Origin: Neorhizobium vignae
Lineage (GTDB): Bacteria > Pseudomonadota > Alphaproteobacteria > Rhizobiales > Rhizobiaceae
Direction: 5' to 3'
Length of the DNA stretch: 64,000 nt
Assembly: GCF_000732195.1 (NCBI RefSeq)
Contig: NZ_JNNU01000014.1
Coordinates: 1 to 64,000, forward strand
Shown here: piece by piece, positions 26,497 to 37,587 of the stretch
How the letters are laid out: each line of letters opens with the position of its first letter
Position numbering within the stretch: position 1 is the stretch's first letter
Position numbers and translations under genes: made by a program
The notes under the pieces: model-generated
What the model was told of the DNA's origin: nothing
What the model saw: only the letters and a program-made list of their open reading frames with translations
The model's database searches: none

Positions 26497-27510
26497 ATGA
26501 TATCGCAGATCGTTTCAGCCGTCGGCGTCGTGATCGCCGGCGTTTTCGTCTGTGCTCTGTATTACTGGCTCTCCGACAAGATCCTGCAGATCATCTTTCC
26601 TGTCCCGGTGGAGAATGTCCGCGCAGCCTCCGTCAATCTCAACCGCCGCGCCATGGTGCGCCCCTGGTTGTTTCTCGGCCCGGCGCTGATCCTGCTGGTC
26701 GTCTATCTCGTCTATCCGGTCGTCGCCACCTTCATCCTTTCCTTCTACGACCGGTCGGGCGGCAATTTCGTCGGACTTGCGAACTATCGCTGGGCCATCC
26801 AGGACGCGCAGTTCCGCCAGTCCATCTTCAACAACATCCTCTGGCTCGCCGTGGTGCCGGCGGCGTGTACGTTCTTCGGCCTCGTCATCGCGGTGCTGAC
26901 CGACCGCATCTGGTGGGGCAACCTCGCCAAAAGCCTGATCTTCATGCCGATGGCGATTTCCTTCGTCGGCGCTTCGGTCATCTGGAAGTTCATCTACGAA
27001 TATCGCGGCGGCAGCGAAACGCAGATCGGCCTCCTCAACGCCATCGTGCAGGCGATTGGCGGCTCTCCGCAGGTGTGGATCTCGCTGCCGTTCTGGAACA
27101 ACTTTTTCCTGATGGCGATCCTGATCTGGATCCAGACGGGCTTTGCCATGGTCATCCTCTCGGCCGCACTCCGCGGCATTCCCGAGGAGACGATCGAGGC
27201 GGCGGTGATCGACGGCGCCAACGGCTGGCAGATCTTTTGGAAGATCATGGTACCGCAGATCTGGGGCACGATCGCCGTCGTCTGGACGACGATCACCATT
27301 CTCGTGCTCAAGGTCTTCGATATCGTGCTGACCATGACCAACGGCCAGTGGAACACCATGGTTCTCGCAAACCTAATGTTCGACTGGATGTTCCGCGGCG
27401 GGGGAGACAGCGGACGAAGTGCGGTCATCGCGCTGGTCATCATGGCCGCCGTCACCCCGATCATGATCTGGAACATCCGCCAGGCGAACAAGGAAATGGG
27501 AGGCCATTGA
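26497..27510 (+). CDS. aglF: Alpha-glucoside ABC permease AglF
   Basis: Inner-membrane subunit of the agl importer, MalF-like, 337 aa. One extra N-terminal helix (residues about 5-25) and then six more include WLFLGPALILLVVYLVYPVV. The coupling (EAA) loop reads EETIEAAVIDGANGWQIFWK. SD AAGGGG precedes the ATG. One base separates it from aglG. Confidence 0.94.
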   Translation: MISQIVSAVGVVIAGVFVCALYYWLSDKILQIIFPVPVENVRAASVNLNRRAMVRPWLFLGPALILLVVYLVYPVVATFILSFYDRSGGNFVGLANYRWAIQDAQFRQSIFNNILWLAVVPAACTFFGLVIAVLTDRIWWGNLAKSLIFMPMAISFVGASVIWKFIYEYRGGSETQIGLLNAIVQAIGGSPQVWISLPFWNNFFLMAILIWIQTGFAMVILSAALRGIPEETIEAAVIDGANGWQIFWKIMVPQIWGTIAVVWTTITILVLKVFDIVLTMTNGQWNTMVLANLMFDWMFRGGGDSGRSAVIALVIMAAVTPIMIWNIRQANKEMGGH

Positions 27511-27511
27511 G

Positions 27512-28669
27512 ATGAGCGCAGTAGCAAGCCTCCGCCGTGTCGGCCTTCCGCGCCTTATCGTCCACGTCTCCGTCCTTGTCATCTGCATCATCTGGCTCAT
27601 CCCGACGCTCGGCATCCTCGTCACCTCCTTTCGAGAAGCGGGTCAGATTACGGCCTCAGGCTGGTGGACCGCCTTTACGGGCGCCGCCGAGACGAGTGCC
27701 GCACGCCTCGGCGAGCCTTCAACCGCCAGGCAGGAAGGCGCGAACTACGTGATTTCCGGTTCGGTCTTCGAGGGAGGGAAGGGCGGCACCGTGCGCGCCT
27801 TCGGCACCCGCGTTGCCGCGCCGACGGAATTTACCGCCGGACAGGCCGCCGATATCGGCAACGGCGAGACGCTGACCGTCAACGAGGACGGCAGCTATAC
27901 CTATTCCAAGAACGCGCCTTTCGAGGGCCGCGGCAAGCGCGTTTACCTGTCCGTTGCCACTCCACCGTCCTTCACCACCGAAAATTACCGCACGGTGCTG
28001 ACCTCTCAAGGGATCGGCCAGTCCTTCGTCAACTCGCTGACCGTCGCGGTTCCCGCAACCATCATTCCGATCCTGATCGCCGCCTTTGCGGCCTATGCCC
28101 TGTCCTGGATGGAGTTTCCCGGGCGCGCCCTCATCATCGCCCTGGTGGTCGGGCTGATTGTCGTGCCCCTGCAGATGTCGCTCATTCCGCTTCTGAAGAT
28201 GTATAACGAGATCGGCAATTTCTTCGGCGTGCCGTCTCGCAGTTATGCGGGCATCTGGCTTGCGCACTCCGCTTTCGGCATGCCGCTCGCGATCTATCTT
28301 CTGCGCAACTACATTTCCGGACTGCCGCGAGAAATCATCGAATCCGCCCGTGTCGACGGCGCCAGCGATTTCGAGATCTTCGTCAAGATCATCCTGCCGC
28401 TGTCATTCCCGGCGCTCGCATCCTTCTCGATCTTCCAGTTCCTCTGGACCTGGAACGACCTCCTCGTCGCTATGGTCTTTCTTGGAACCGGCAAGGATCA
28501 ATTGGTCCTCACCGGCGCCCTGAACGCGCTTCTGGGCTCCATGGGTGGAAAGTGGGAAATCCTGACGGCTTCGGCCTTCATAACAATCGTCGTGCCGATT
28601 ATCGTCTTTTTCGCTCTGCAACGGTATTTGGTTCGCGGCCTGCTCGCCGGCTCCGTCAAAGGCGGTTGA
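27512..28669 (+). CDS. aglG: Alpha-glucoside ABC permease AglG with large periplasmic insert
   Basis: Second membrane subunit, MalG-like, 385 aa (MalG about 296). After the first helix (VSVLVICIIWLIPTLGILVT) comes a periplasmic insertion of about 110 residues (about 45-155), rich in Gly, Thr and Ser. Its end, GNGETLTVNEDGSYTYSKNA, resembles VCBS/cadherin-like beta repeats. The permease domain follows, with the coupling loop PREIIESARVDGASDFEIF. The insert appears native to this gene; it has the same composition as its surroundings. Confidence 0.94.
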   Translation: MSAVASLRRVGLPRLIVHVSVLVICIIWLIPTLGILVTSFREAGQITASGWWTAFTGAAETSAARLGEPSTARQEGANYVISGSVFEGGKGGTVRAFGTRVAAPTEFTAGQAADIGNGETLTVNEDGSYTYSKNAPFEGRGKRVYLSVATPPSFTTENYRTVLTSQGIGQSFVNSLTVAVPATIIPILIAAFAAYALSWMEFPGRALIIALVVGLIVVPLQMSLIPLLKMYNEIGNFFGVPSRSYAGIWLAHSAFGMPLAIYLLRNYISGLPREIIESARVDGASDFEIFVKIILPLSFPALASFSIFQFLWTWNDLLVAMVFLGTGKDQLVLTGALNALLGSMGGKWEILTASAFITIVVPIIVFFALQRYLVRGLLAGSVKGG

Positions 28670-28710
28670 CCAGGGCGGCTGATCAACATCGAACGATAAC
28701 AGGATTTTGA

Positions 28711-30366
28711 ATGAGCGTTTCAGCAGAGGCCCCCGCAGCACCGGACAAGGACTGGTGGCGTGGGGCGGTTATTTACCAGATTTACCCGCGCTCCTATCAG
28801 GACTCGAACGGCGACGGCATCGGCGATCTGAAGGGCATTACCGCCCGCCTGCCGCATGTGGCAGCGCTCGGCGCGGACGCGATCTGGATCTCCCCCTTCT
28901 TCCCGTCGCCGATGCGGGATTTCGGCTACGACGTCTCGAACTACACGGACGTCGATCCGATGTTCGGTTCTCTGTTGGATTTCGACGGTCTGATTTCCGA
29001 GGCGCACCGGCTCGGCATCAAGGTGATGATCGATCTCGTCATGTCGCACAGTTCTGACCAGCACCACTGGTTCATCGAGAGCCGGTCCAGCCGCTTCAAC
29101 CCCAAGGCCGACTGGTATGTCTGGGCTGATGCGAAGCCGGACGGCACGCCGCCCAACAACTGGCTGTCCATCTTCGGCGGGTCCGCTTGGCATTGGGACC
29201 CGACCCGCATGCAATATTACATGCACAATTTCCTGACCTCGCAGCCGGACCTCAATCTGCACAATGCGGAAGTCCAGGACGCGCTGCTCGACATGACGCG
29301 CTTCTGGCTGAAGCGCGGCGTCGACGGTTTCCGCCTCGACACGATCAACTTCTATTTCCATGACAAGGAACTGCGCGACAACCCGGCGCTCGATCCCTCG
29401 CGCCGCAACGCCTCCACCGCGCCGGCGGTGAACCCCTATAACTTCCAGGAGCATCTCTACGACAAGAACCGGCCGGAGAACCTGGAATTCCTGCGGCGCT
29501 TCCGCGCCGTGCTCGACGAGTTCCCGGCGATCGCCGCCGTCGGCGAGGTCGGCGACAGCCAGCGCGGCCTGGAGATCGTCGGGGAATACACGTCCGGCAA
29601 CGACAAGATGCAGATGTGCTATGCGTTCGAATTCCTGGCGCCCGATCCGCTGACGCCAGCGCGCGTGTCTGAGGTACAGAAAGCGTTCTCGGTCGCGGCA
29701 CCCGATGGTTGGGCCTGCTGGGCCTTCTCGAACCATGACGTGGTCCGCCATGTCAGCCGCTGGGGCCATGACGTTCTTGACCGCGACAGTTACGCCAAGA
29801 TGGCATCCGCCATCCTGATGTCCCAGCGCGGCTCGGTGTGCATCTATCAGGGCGAGGAACTCGGATTGACCGAGGCGGATATCGCCTATGCCGACCTGCA
29901 GGATCCCTACGGCATCCAGTTCTGGCCCGAATTCAAGGGCCGCGACGGTTGCCGCACCCCGATGGTCTGGGACAGCCAGGCATTGCAGGCTGGCTTCTCC
30001 ACGGCGGAGAAAACCTGGCTGCCGATCCCGGTCGAACATCAGCTTCGGGCCGTCGGCGCTCAATACGGCGATCCCGCATCGGTTCTGGAACAGTACCGAC
30101 GTTTCCTCGCCTTCCGCAAGCAGCACCCGGCCTTTGCCAAGGGCGACATCGAATTCCTGGCCGAGGACGGCGCCGTTCTCGGTTACAAGCGCCAATACGG
30201 CAACGAGACGTTGCTCTGCCTGTTCAACATGAGCGCGGTGGAAACGGCAACCGAACTGCCGGCCGGCGATTGGGAAGTGCTGTCCGGCCACGGCTTCGAA
30301 AGCGGGCTTGACGGCAGGCGTGTCGAACTACCGGCTTGGGGGGCGTTCTTCGCCCATCACGCGTAA
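28711..30366 (+). CDS. aglA: Alpha-glucosidase AglA (GH13)
   Basis: Cytoplasmic hydrolase that splits the imported alpha-glucosides to glucose and a second sugar. The 551 aa have the GH13 order: IYQIYPRSYQDSNGDGIGDL, IDLVMSHSSDQHHWF, GFRLDTINFYFH with nucleophile Asp210, AAVGEVGD with acid/base Glu279, and SNHDVVRH with Asp343. It has no signal peptide. SD AGGA lies at 28701-28704. Substrate range (sucrose, maltose, trehalulose or others) cannot be read from the sequence. Confidence 0.95.
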   Translation: MSVSAEAPAAPDKDWWRGAVIYQIYPRSYQDSNGDGIGDLKGITARLPHVAALGADAIWISPFFPSPMRDFGYDVSNYTDVDPMFGSLLDFDGLISEAHRLGIKVMIDLVMSHSSDQHHWFIESRSSRFNPKADWYVWADAKPDGTPPNNWLSIFGGSAWHWDPTRMQYYMHNFLTSQPDLNLHNAEVQDALLDMTRFWLKRGVDGFRLDTINFYFHDKELRDNPALDPSRRNASTAPAVNPYNFQEHLYDKNRPENLEFLRRFRAVLDEFPAIAAVGEVGDSQRGLEIVGEYTSGNDKMQMCYAFEFLAPDPLTPARVSEVQKAFSVAAPDGWACWAFSNHDVVRHVSRWGHDVLDRDSYAKMASAILMSQRGSVCIYQGEELGLTEADIAYADLQDPYGIQFWPEFKGRDGCRTPMVWDSQALQAGFSTAEKTWLPIPVEHQLRAVGAQYGDPASVLEQYRRFLAFRKQHPAFAKGDIEFLAEDGAVLGYKRQYGNETLLCLFNMSAVETATELPAGDWEVLSGHGFESGLDGRRVELPAWGAFFAHHA

Positions 30367-30388
30367 CGAGAACAAAGGGGAGGAAAAC

Positions 30389-31477
30389 ATGGCTGGTGTC
30401 GTTCTGAAGGATATCCGCAAGGCCTACGGCCAGGTGAAGGTGCTGCACGGCATCGACCTGGAAATCAGCCAGGGCGAGTTCGTGGTGTTTGTCGGGCCCT
30501 CCGGTTGCGGCAAGTCCACGTTGCTGCGGATGATCTCCGGCCTTGAAAGCATCACTGGGGGCGAGATGTTCATCGACGGCCAGCTCGTCAATGACGTGCC
30601 GCCGTCGCGGCGCGGCATCGCCATGGTCTTCCAGTCCTATGCTCTCTATCCGCATATGACGGTCTACGACAACATGGCCTTCGGCATGCGGATCGCCAAG
30701 GAAAGCCGTGACGAGATCGACCGCCGGGTGCGTGCGGCGGCCGATATCCTCCAGCTCGCTCCCTATCTCGACCGCCTGCCGAAGGCGCTGTCCGGCGGCC
30801 AGCGCCAGCGTGTCGCCATCGGCCGCGCCATTTGCCGCGATCCGAAGGTCTTCCTGTTCGATGAACCGCTTTCTAATCTCGACGCGGCGCTGCGCGTCGC
30901 CACCCGCATCGAGATCGCCAAGCTGAAGGATTCGATGCCCGACACGACGATGGTCTACGTGACGCACGACCAGGTGGAGGCGATGACGCTCGCCGACCGC
31001 ATCGTCGTTCTTTCCGCCGGCCGGATCGAACAGGTCGGCGCCCCGCTCGAACTCTACGAGCGGCCGCAGAACCTCTTCGTCGCGCGCTTCATCGGCTCGC
31101 CGGCGATGAACATCATCCCGGCCACGGTGACGGAAACCGGCGAGACGACCACGGTTGCGCTGAAGGGCGGAAAATCGGTGCACCTGCCGGTGCCGACGGC
31201 GGCTTCCGAAAAGGGCAAGACCGCCAGTTTCGGGGTGCGGCCGGAAGATTTGTCGATCGCTTCAGGCGAGGACTACCTCTTCGAAGGCCAGATCGGGATC
31301 ATAGAGGCGCTCGGCGAGGTGACGCTGCTTTATATCGAAGGCTTGGCCGATGAAGAACCGATCATCGCCAAGATACCTGGCATTTTGCAGGTGAAGAAGG
31401 GCGACACGATGCGCTTCTCGGCAGACCTCAAGAAACTGCACCTTTTCGATGCGGAAGGTAAGGCCTACCGTATCTAG
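30389..31477 (+). CDS. aglK: Alpha-glucoside ABC ATPase AglK
   Basis: Energising subunit of the agl importer, 362 aa, MalK-like. The start at 30389 follows AAAGGGGAGG; the longer frame from 30308 overlaps aglA. Walker A (GPSGCGKST, residues 36-44), Q-loop FQSYALYPHM, signature LSGGQRQRV, Walker B VFLFDEPLSNLDA and switch His in YVTHDQVEAM are intact. The C-terminal TOBE/OB regulatory domain starts near residue 240 (FIGSPAMNIIPATV; FGVRPEDLSI). Confidence 0.95.
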   Translation: MAGVVLKDIRKAYGQVKVLHGIDLEISQGEFVVFVGPSGCGKSTLLRMISGLESITGGEMFIDGQLVNDVPPSRRGIAMVFQSYALYPHMTVYDNMAFGMRIAKESRDEIDRRVRAAADILQLAPYLDRLPKALSGGQRQRVAIGRAICRDPKVFLFDEPLSNLDAALRVATRIEIAKLKDSMPDTTMVYVTHDQVEAMTLADRIVVLSAGRIEQVGAPLELYERPQNLFVARFIGSPAMNIIPATVTETGETTTVALKGGKSVHLPVPTAASEKGKTASFGVRPEDLSIASGEDYLFEGQIGIIEALGEVTLLYIEGLADEEPIIAKIPGILQVKKGDTMRFSADLKKLHLFDAEGKAYRI

Positions 31478-31600
31478 GAGTAACCGCCTGTTTACTATGA
31501 TTTTGCGATATGCATTTGGAGTTGTTCTGATTTGAGACTTCAAAACTCTCTGTTAAATTTCGCCGGCTAGGCTTCCTCCATAAGGCAATGGAGGGATGTC

Positions 31601-32011
31601 GTGAGCGCGACTCCAAGTAACAAAAATCACTTTTTGAACAAGGAAGAGTCTTTCATGTACGACCGGGAAGCCCGGTTCAAGATGGAAGACACGATGAATG
31701 CGGCGCGTATCGAATATACGGAAAATGGCGTGATGAACATGGCGCAGCGCCGCTGTGACGTCATCCGTATCTCGATGAGCGGCGCCGTCCTCGGCATCCT
31801 GACCCAGTATAATCTGCCGAAGCAGTTTTATCTCGATATTCCCGATGCGCGCATTTCCAAGGTCGGTTGCCTGCTGATGCGCACCAACGCCAACAACACA
31901 ATCGAAGTGCGTTTCCTGTCACTGCTCAAGCAGAAGGAACTGGACCGCATCTTCGTATTCTCGACCCATCCGAACCATCGCGACCGGACGCTGGATATCC
32001 GCTCCTGGTAG
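31601..32011 (+). CDS. PilZ-like domain protein with degenerate c-di-GMP motifs
   Basis: Protein of 136 aa. Start GTG 31601 (GGAGGG six bases upstream); ATG 31655 is an alternative that removes 18 residues. A PilZ-like beta domain is suggested by DREARFKM, then QRRCDVIRISMSGAVLGI. Of the usual binding motifs, RxxxR is reduced to REAR and (D/N)xSxxG has Arg for Asp (RISMSG), so c-di-GMP binding is doubtful. The gene stands alone between the agl operon and zwf-pgl-edd, and is followed by a terminator. Confidence 0.75.
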   Translation: MSATPSNKNHFLNKEESFMYDREARFKMEDTMNAARIEYTENGVMNMAQRRCDVIRISMSGAVLGILTQYNLPKQFYLDIPDARISKVGCLLMRTNANNTIEVRFLSLLKQKELDRIFVFSTHPNHRDRTLDIRSW

Positions 32012-32034
32012 CCTGGTTCATGACCTTAAATGGA

Positions 32035-32065
32035 AACGGCGGCTCCACGGCCGCCGTTCTTGTTT
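32035..32065 (+). terminator. Terminator after PilZ-like gene
   Basis: A perfect 9-bp stem (32035-32043 with 32050-32058) is followed by CTTGTTT. It lies in the 73-base gap between convergent genes and might serve both strands. Confidence 0.7.
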
Positions 32066-32084
32066 CTGCCGGCAATCAGCCTGT

Positions 32085-33902
<1,818 letters not shown>

Positions 33903-33999
33903 GGTCTTGTCCTCTTGTGCTCAACCCCGGCTTGGGAGGGACAGGACCTTCGGGAGGGCCCTAAGCCACCGGGATTGCTCGCGTTGAAAAGTCGGCGCC

Positions 34000-34698
34000 T
34001 TAAGGCGCCCAGAAAATCTGCAGCGGCGAAGCGGCTCGATTGAGCACGGCTCGGATCGGCATGTCAGTTTCGTCGGAGCCGGCCTTTGCCTTTTCGAGCA
34101 CGTCCTTCTTGCCCTGGCCTTCGATATGCAGCGCCAGGAAACGGGCGTCCGAAAGGCTGGCGAACGAGAAGGTCAGTCGCTCTTCGCCGGCACCTTCCGC
34201 CTGCATGGTCAGAACGCCGCGGGGGCCGGAAAGATCGAGTGCCCGGGCAAGATTATTCCCATGCGGGAAGAACGAAGCCGTATGGCCGTCGGCGCCCATG
34301 CCGAGGATCGCCACGTCGAACGGATTGCCGATGCCGGACGTCTTTTCGGTCGCGATCACGGCCGCTTCATCGATCGACGGCGCTTCGTAGTATAGAGGTA
34401 TGAACTTGGCGGCAGCCGCCTTGTCTTTCAGCAGGTGCGCCGACACCAGAAGGTGGTTGGAACGCGGGCTGTCCGCCGGCACGAACCGTTCGTCGACCAG
34501 CGTCACCGTTACCTTGCTCCAGTCGATATCGCGGGTCGCCAGCGCCTCGAAGAACTTCTTCGGGGTGGAGCCGCCCGAGACCGCGATCGAGGCGGTGCCT
34601 CGCTCGCGGATAGCGGTTTCAAGGTGGGCCGCAACCTCGTCCGCCAGGCTGGCGGCGAGGGCGGTGGCATCCGCAAATTCAAGCATGTTCGCGGTCAT
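34000..34698 (-). CDS. pgl: 6-phosphogluconolactonase
   Basis: Hydrolyses 6-phosphogluconolactone. It has 232 aa of the DevB/NagB-like type: AVSGGSTPKKFFEAL, VTLVDERFVPADSPRSN, and AILGMGADGHTASFFPHG with the catalytic His region. It starts six bases after the zwf stop. A perfect 16-base palindrome (33994-34009) spans its stop codon. Confidence 0.95.
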   Translation of the reverse strand: MTANMLEFADATALAASLADEVAAHLETAIRERGTASIAVSGGSTPKKFFEALATRDIDWSKVTVTLVDERFVPADSPRSNHLLVSAHLLKDKAAAAKFIPLYYEAPSIDEAAVIATEKTSGIGNPFDVAILGMGADGHTASFFPHGNNLARALDLSGPRGVLTMQAEGAGEERLTFSFASLSDARFLALHIEGQGKKDVLEKAKAGSDETDMPIRAVLNRAASPLQIFWAP

Positions 34699-34703
34699 GA
34701 CCC

Positions 34704-36176
34704 TTAACCCTCATGCCATGTCCGGCCGTCGCGCTCGATGAGGGCGATCGCCTGGCTGGGACCCCAGGTACCGGCGGTGTAGCCCTGCACCTGCTGGCCG
34801 GCCGCTTCCCAGCCTTTCAGGATCGGGTCCACCCAGCGCCATGCGGCTTCCACTTCGTCACGGCGCATGAACAGCGTCTGGTTGGAGCGGATCGTGTCGG
34901 TAAGCAGGCGCTCGTAGGCGTCCGGATTGCGCACCGAGAAGGCTTCCGCAAAGCTCATGTCGAGCGAGACATTGCGCAGCCGCATGCCGCCCGGCCCCGG
35001 ATCCTTAATCATCAGCGACTGCTTGACGCCTTCGTCCGGCTGCAGGCGGATGATCAGCTGGTTGGCCGAAATGCGGCCGGCGGCTGCGTCGAAGATATTG
35101 TGCGGGATCGGCTTGAAGGTGATGACGATCTCGGACATGCGCGCTGCAAGCCGCTTGCCGGTGCGGATGTAGAAGGGAACGCCGGCCCAGCGCCAGTTGC
35201 CGATCTCGGCCTTGATGGCGACGAAGGTCTCGGTGTTGGAAACGCCGCCTTCGAGCTCGTCGAGATAACCCTTGACCGGACCGCCCGCGGAGGCGCCGGC
35301 GCGATACTGGCCGCGCACCGTCATCTGTTCGACATTGGCCTCGGTGATCGGCTTCAGGGCGCGCAGCACCTTGAGCTTCTCGTCGCGCACCGATTCCGAA
35401 TTCATGGAGGAGGGCACTTCCATGGCGACAAGGCAGAGGAGCTGCAGAATGTGGTTCTGCACCATGTCGCGGAGCGCGCCCGCCGTGTCGTAATAACCGG
35501 CGCGGCCTTCGAGACCGACGGCTTCGGCGACCGTGATCTGCACGTGGTCGATATGATCGGCGTTCCACAGCGGCTCGTAGAGCGCGTTGGCGAAACGCAG
35601 CGCCATCAGGTTCTGCACCGTCTCCTTGCCGAGATAGTGGTCGATGCGGAAGATCTGGTCTTCGTGGAAAGCCTTGCCGATCATGTCGTTGAGCTGCAGC
35701 GCCGACGCGAGGTCTCGGCCGATCGGCTTTTCGACGACGATGCGGGTCGACTTGGTGATCAGCTTGTGGTCACGGATCTTTTCGGAGATCGGGCCAAAAA
35801 TGCCCGGCGCCACCGCCAGATAGAAGACGCGGATGCGCTCCTTGCCGTCGTCGAGCAGCTTCTTGAGTTCGGCCCAGCCCCCTTCGGCCTTTGCGTCGAC
35901 CGAGATGTAATAGATGCGCTGGAGGAATTTCTGGACTTCCGCCTCGTCGTATTCGCCCTTCTTCAGATGCTCTTTCAGGGCATCCTGGGCGAATTTGCGG
36001 TAATCCTCATGGGAGAGCGTACTGCGCGAGGCGCCGATGATGCGGGTTGGCTCGGTGAATTGGCCCTCGATCTGCCGATGGTAGAGGGCCGGAAGGAGCT
36101 TGCGTTCCGCAAGGTCGCCGGTACCGCCGAATACGATACAATCAAAGGGTTCAACTGGGATGATCTGGCTGCTCAT
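34704..36176 (-). CDS. zwf: Glucose-6-phosphate dehydrogenase
   Basis: First enzyme of the oxidative branch, making NADPH and the lactone. The start is taken at 36176 (MSSQIIPVEPFD), giving 490 aa, the family length; upstream ATGs at 36197 and 36209 add residues not typical of the family. Motifs: VFGGTGDLAERKLLPALY (coenzyme), then RIDHYLGKETVQNLMALRFA (active site with catalytic His). It heads the zwf-pgl-edd operon and receives the glucose released by AglA, after phosphorylation by glucokinase, not seen here. Confidence 0.95.
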   Translation of the reverse strand: MSSQIIPVEPFDCIVFGGTGDLAERKLLPALYHRQIEGQFTEPTRIIGASRSTLSHEDYRKFAQDALKEHLKKGEYDEAEVQKFLQRIYYISVDAKAEGGWAELKKLLDDGKERIRVFYLAVAPGIFGPISEKIRDHKLITKSTRIVVEKPIGRDLASALQLNDMIGKAFHEDQIFRIDHYLGKETVQNLMALRFANALYEPLWNADHIDHVQITVAEAVGLEGRAGYYDTAGALRDMVQNHILQLLCLVAMEVPSSMNSESVRDEKLKVLRALKPITEANVEQMTVRGQYRAGASAGGPVKGYLDELEGGVSNTETFVAIKAEIGNWRWAGVPFYIRTGKRLAARMSEIVITFKPIPHNIFDAAAGRISANQLIIRLQPDEGVKQSLMIKDPGPGGMRLRNVSLDMSFAEAFSVRNPDAYERLLTDTIRSNQTLFMRRDEVEAAWRWVDPILKGWEAAGQQVQGYTAGTWGPSQAIALIERDGRTWHEG

Positions 36177-36275
36177 CGCTGTTCTTTCGTCCTGCATGGT
36201 TGGGTGCATACTTATTCTAATCGATTTAAAAACGCTAGCCTGAATTGGCTTCCGAAGTGTGGTACGGACTGCCTG

Positions 36276-37577
36276 TCAGAGCCTGTCGCGTAGCGCAAAC
36301 CACGTGAGGGCAAGGAAAAGCAGGGGACTCCGCATGTGACGCCCGCCGGGGAAGGCAGGAATTTTGAGGGCGGCAAGGTGGTCGAGATCCGTCGCCCTGC
36401 CGCCGACCATATCAGCATAAAGTTTGCCACAATAGTTTGACAGCATCACCCCATGGCCGGAATAACCGCCGATCGACGTCACCCCCGGCATGACTTCGCG
36501 CACGAAAGGCTGGCGCGGCAGGGTGATCCCGACATTTCCGCCCCATGCATGGGTGATTTCAACGTCTTTCAGGGCCGGATAGGTGTCGACGATCTGCTTG
36601 CGGATGGCGTTGGCCGTGTCTGCCGGATTGCTTGAGGTGTAGACCTCGCGGCCGCCGAACAGCAGCCGGTTGTCGCGGCTCTTGCGGAAATAGCGCACTA
36701 CGAATCGCGAATCAGCAACGGCCTCGCCACCGGGGAGAACATCGGGAAAATCGTCGAGCGGCGCTGTCGCGGCGATGAAGGAGCCGATCGGCATGATATG
36801 CGCTGATGTAACCGGTTCGAGATCGCCGATATAGGCATTGGTGGCGATCAGCACCCGGTCGGCAGTCAGCGTGCCGCTGGGCGTCCGGACCAGAATCTTG
36901 CCGCCCGGTCCGTTCCTGGTTTTTTCGATGCCCGTCGCGCGGGTCATCTCGAAAATCTGCGCACCGGCCGCCTGCGCCGCCCTGGCAAGTCCGACCAGCA
37001 GCTTCAGCGGATGGATGTGGCCTGTGCCGGTATCGCGCACCCCGCAATAATAGTCTTTCGTGCCGAGCCGCTCGGCGGTCTCTTGGCCGTCCATGAAGGA
37101 GATGTGCGGATACCCGTAGCGTTCCGCCGCGATCTCGGCGGTCGCCCGATAATCCTTCTCGTGGCCGCGTTTGTGGGAAACGTTCATCTGGCCTGGCATG
37201 TACTCCATGTCGATGCCGTGGACCTCGGCAAAGTCGAGGAGATGCCGCTTGGCGTTCTCGGCCATATCGAACAGCGCCTTGGAGCGCTCGTAGCCGATCT
37301 CCTTTTCAAGATCCTCCGGCCACCAGCGCTGCCCCGTGCCCATCTGTCCGCCATTGCGGCCGGACGCGCCGTCGCCGAACCGGCTGGCCTCGATCAGCGC
37401 AACGGAGATACCAGCCTTTGCAAGGTTGTAAGCCGCCTGCAGGCCGGTATAGCCGCCGCCGATGATCGCCACGTCGATCGATTTGGATCCGTCGAGCGCC
37501 GGATAGGTGGGCCGCTCGGTGAGAGTCGCCTGATACCAGGAAATTCCCGGCGCGATCGGGCTCTGCCATACATCCAA
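36276..37577 (-). CDS. PuuB-like FAD-dependent amine oxidoreductase
   Basis: A DAO-family flavoenzyme of 433 aa. The Rossmann motif is DVAIIGGGYTGLQAAYNLAK (residues about 35-55). GASGRNGGQMGTGQRWWPED and GYSGHGVMLSNYCGKLYA are typical of gamma-glutamylputrescine oxidases and relatives. The frame opens at a TTG codon at 37577 with GAGGGC about seven bases before it, overlapping the stop of the upstream gene; no ATG or GTG is nearby. Together with the adjacent glutamine-synthetase homologue it looks like the first two steps of the Puu putrescine route, but the substrate is inferred. Confidence 0.85.
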   Translation of the reverse strand: MDVWQSPIAPGISWYQATLTERPTYPALDGSKSIDVAIIGGGYTGLQAAYNLAKAGISVALIEASRFGDGASGRNGGQMGTGQRWWPEDLEKEIGYERSKALFDMAENAKRHLLDFAEVHGIDMEYMPGQMNVSHKRGHEKDYRATAEIAAERYGYPHISFMDGQETAERLGTKDYYCGVRDTGTGHIHPLKLLVGLARAAQAAGAQIFEMTRATGIEKTRNGPGGKILVRTPSGTLTADRVLIATNAYIGDLEPVTSAHIMPIGSFIAATAPLDDFPDVLPGGEAVADSRFVVRYFRKSRDNRLLFGGREVYTSSNPADTANAIRKQIVDTYPALKDVEITHAWGGNVGITLPRQPFVREVMPGVTSIGGYSGHGVMLSNYCGKLYADMVGGRATDLDHLAALKIPAFPGGRHMRSPLLFLALTWFALRDRL

Positions 37578-37587
37578 GGCGCAGCCC

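Noticed and set aside
33994..34009. Perfect 16-base palindrome at the pgl stop codon
   Set aside because: No T tract and mostly coding; likely chance with GGCGCC-rich codons, although a weak mRNA role is possible.
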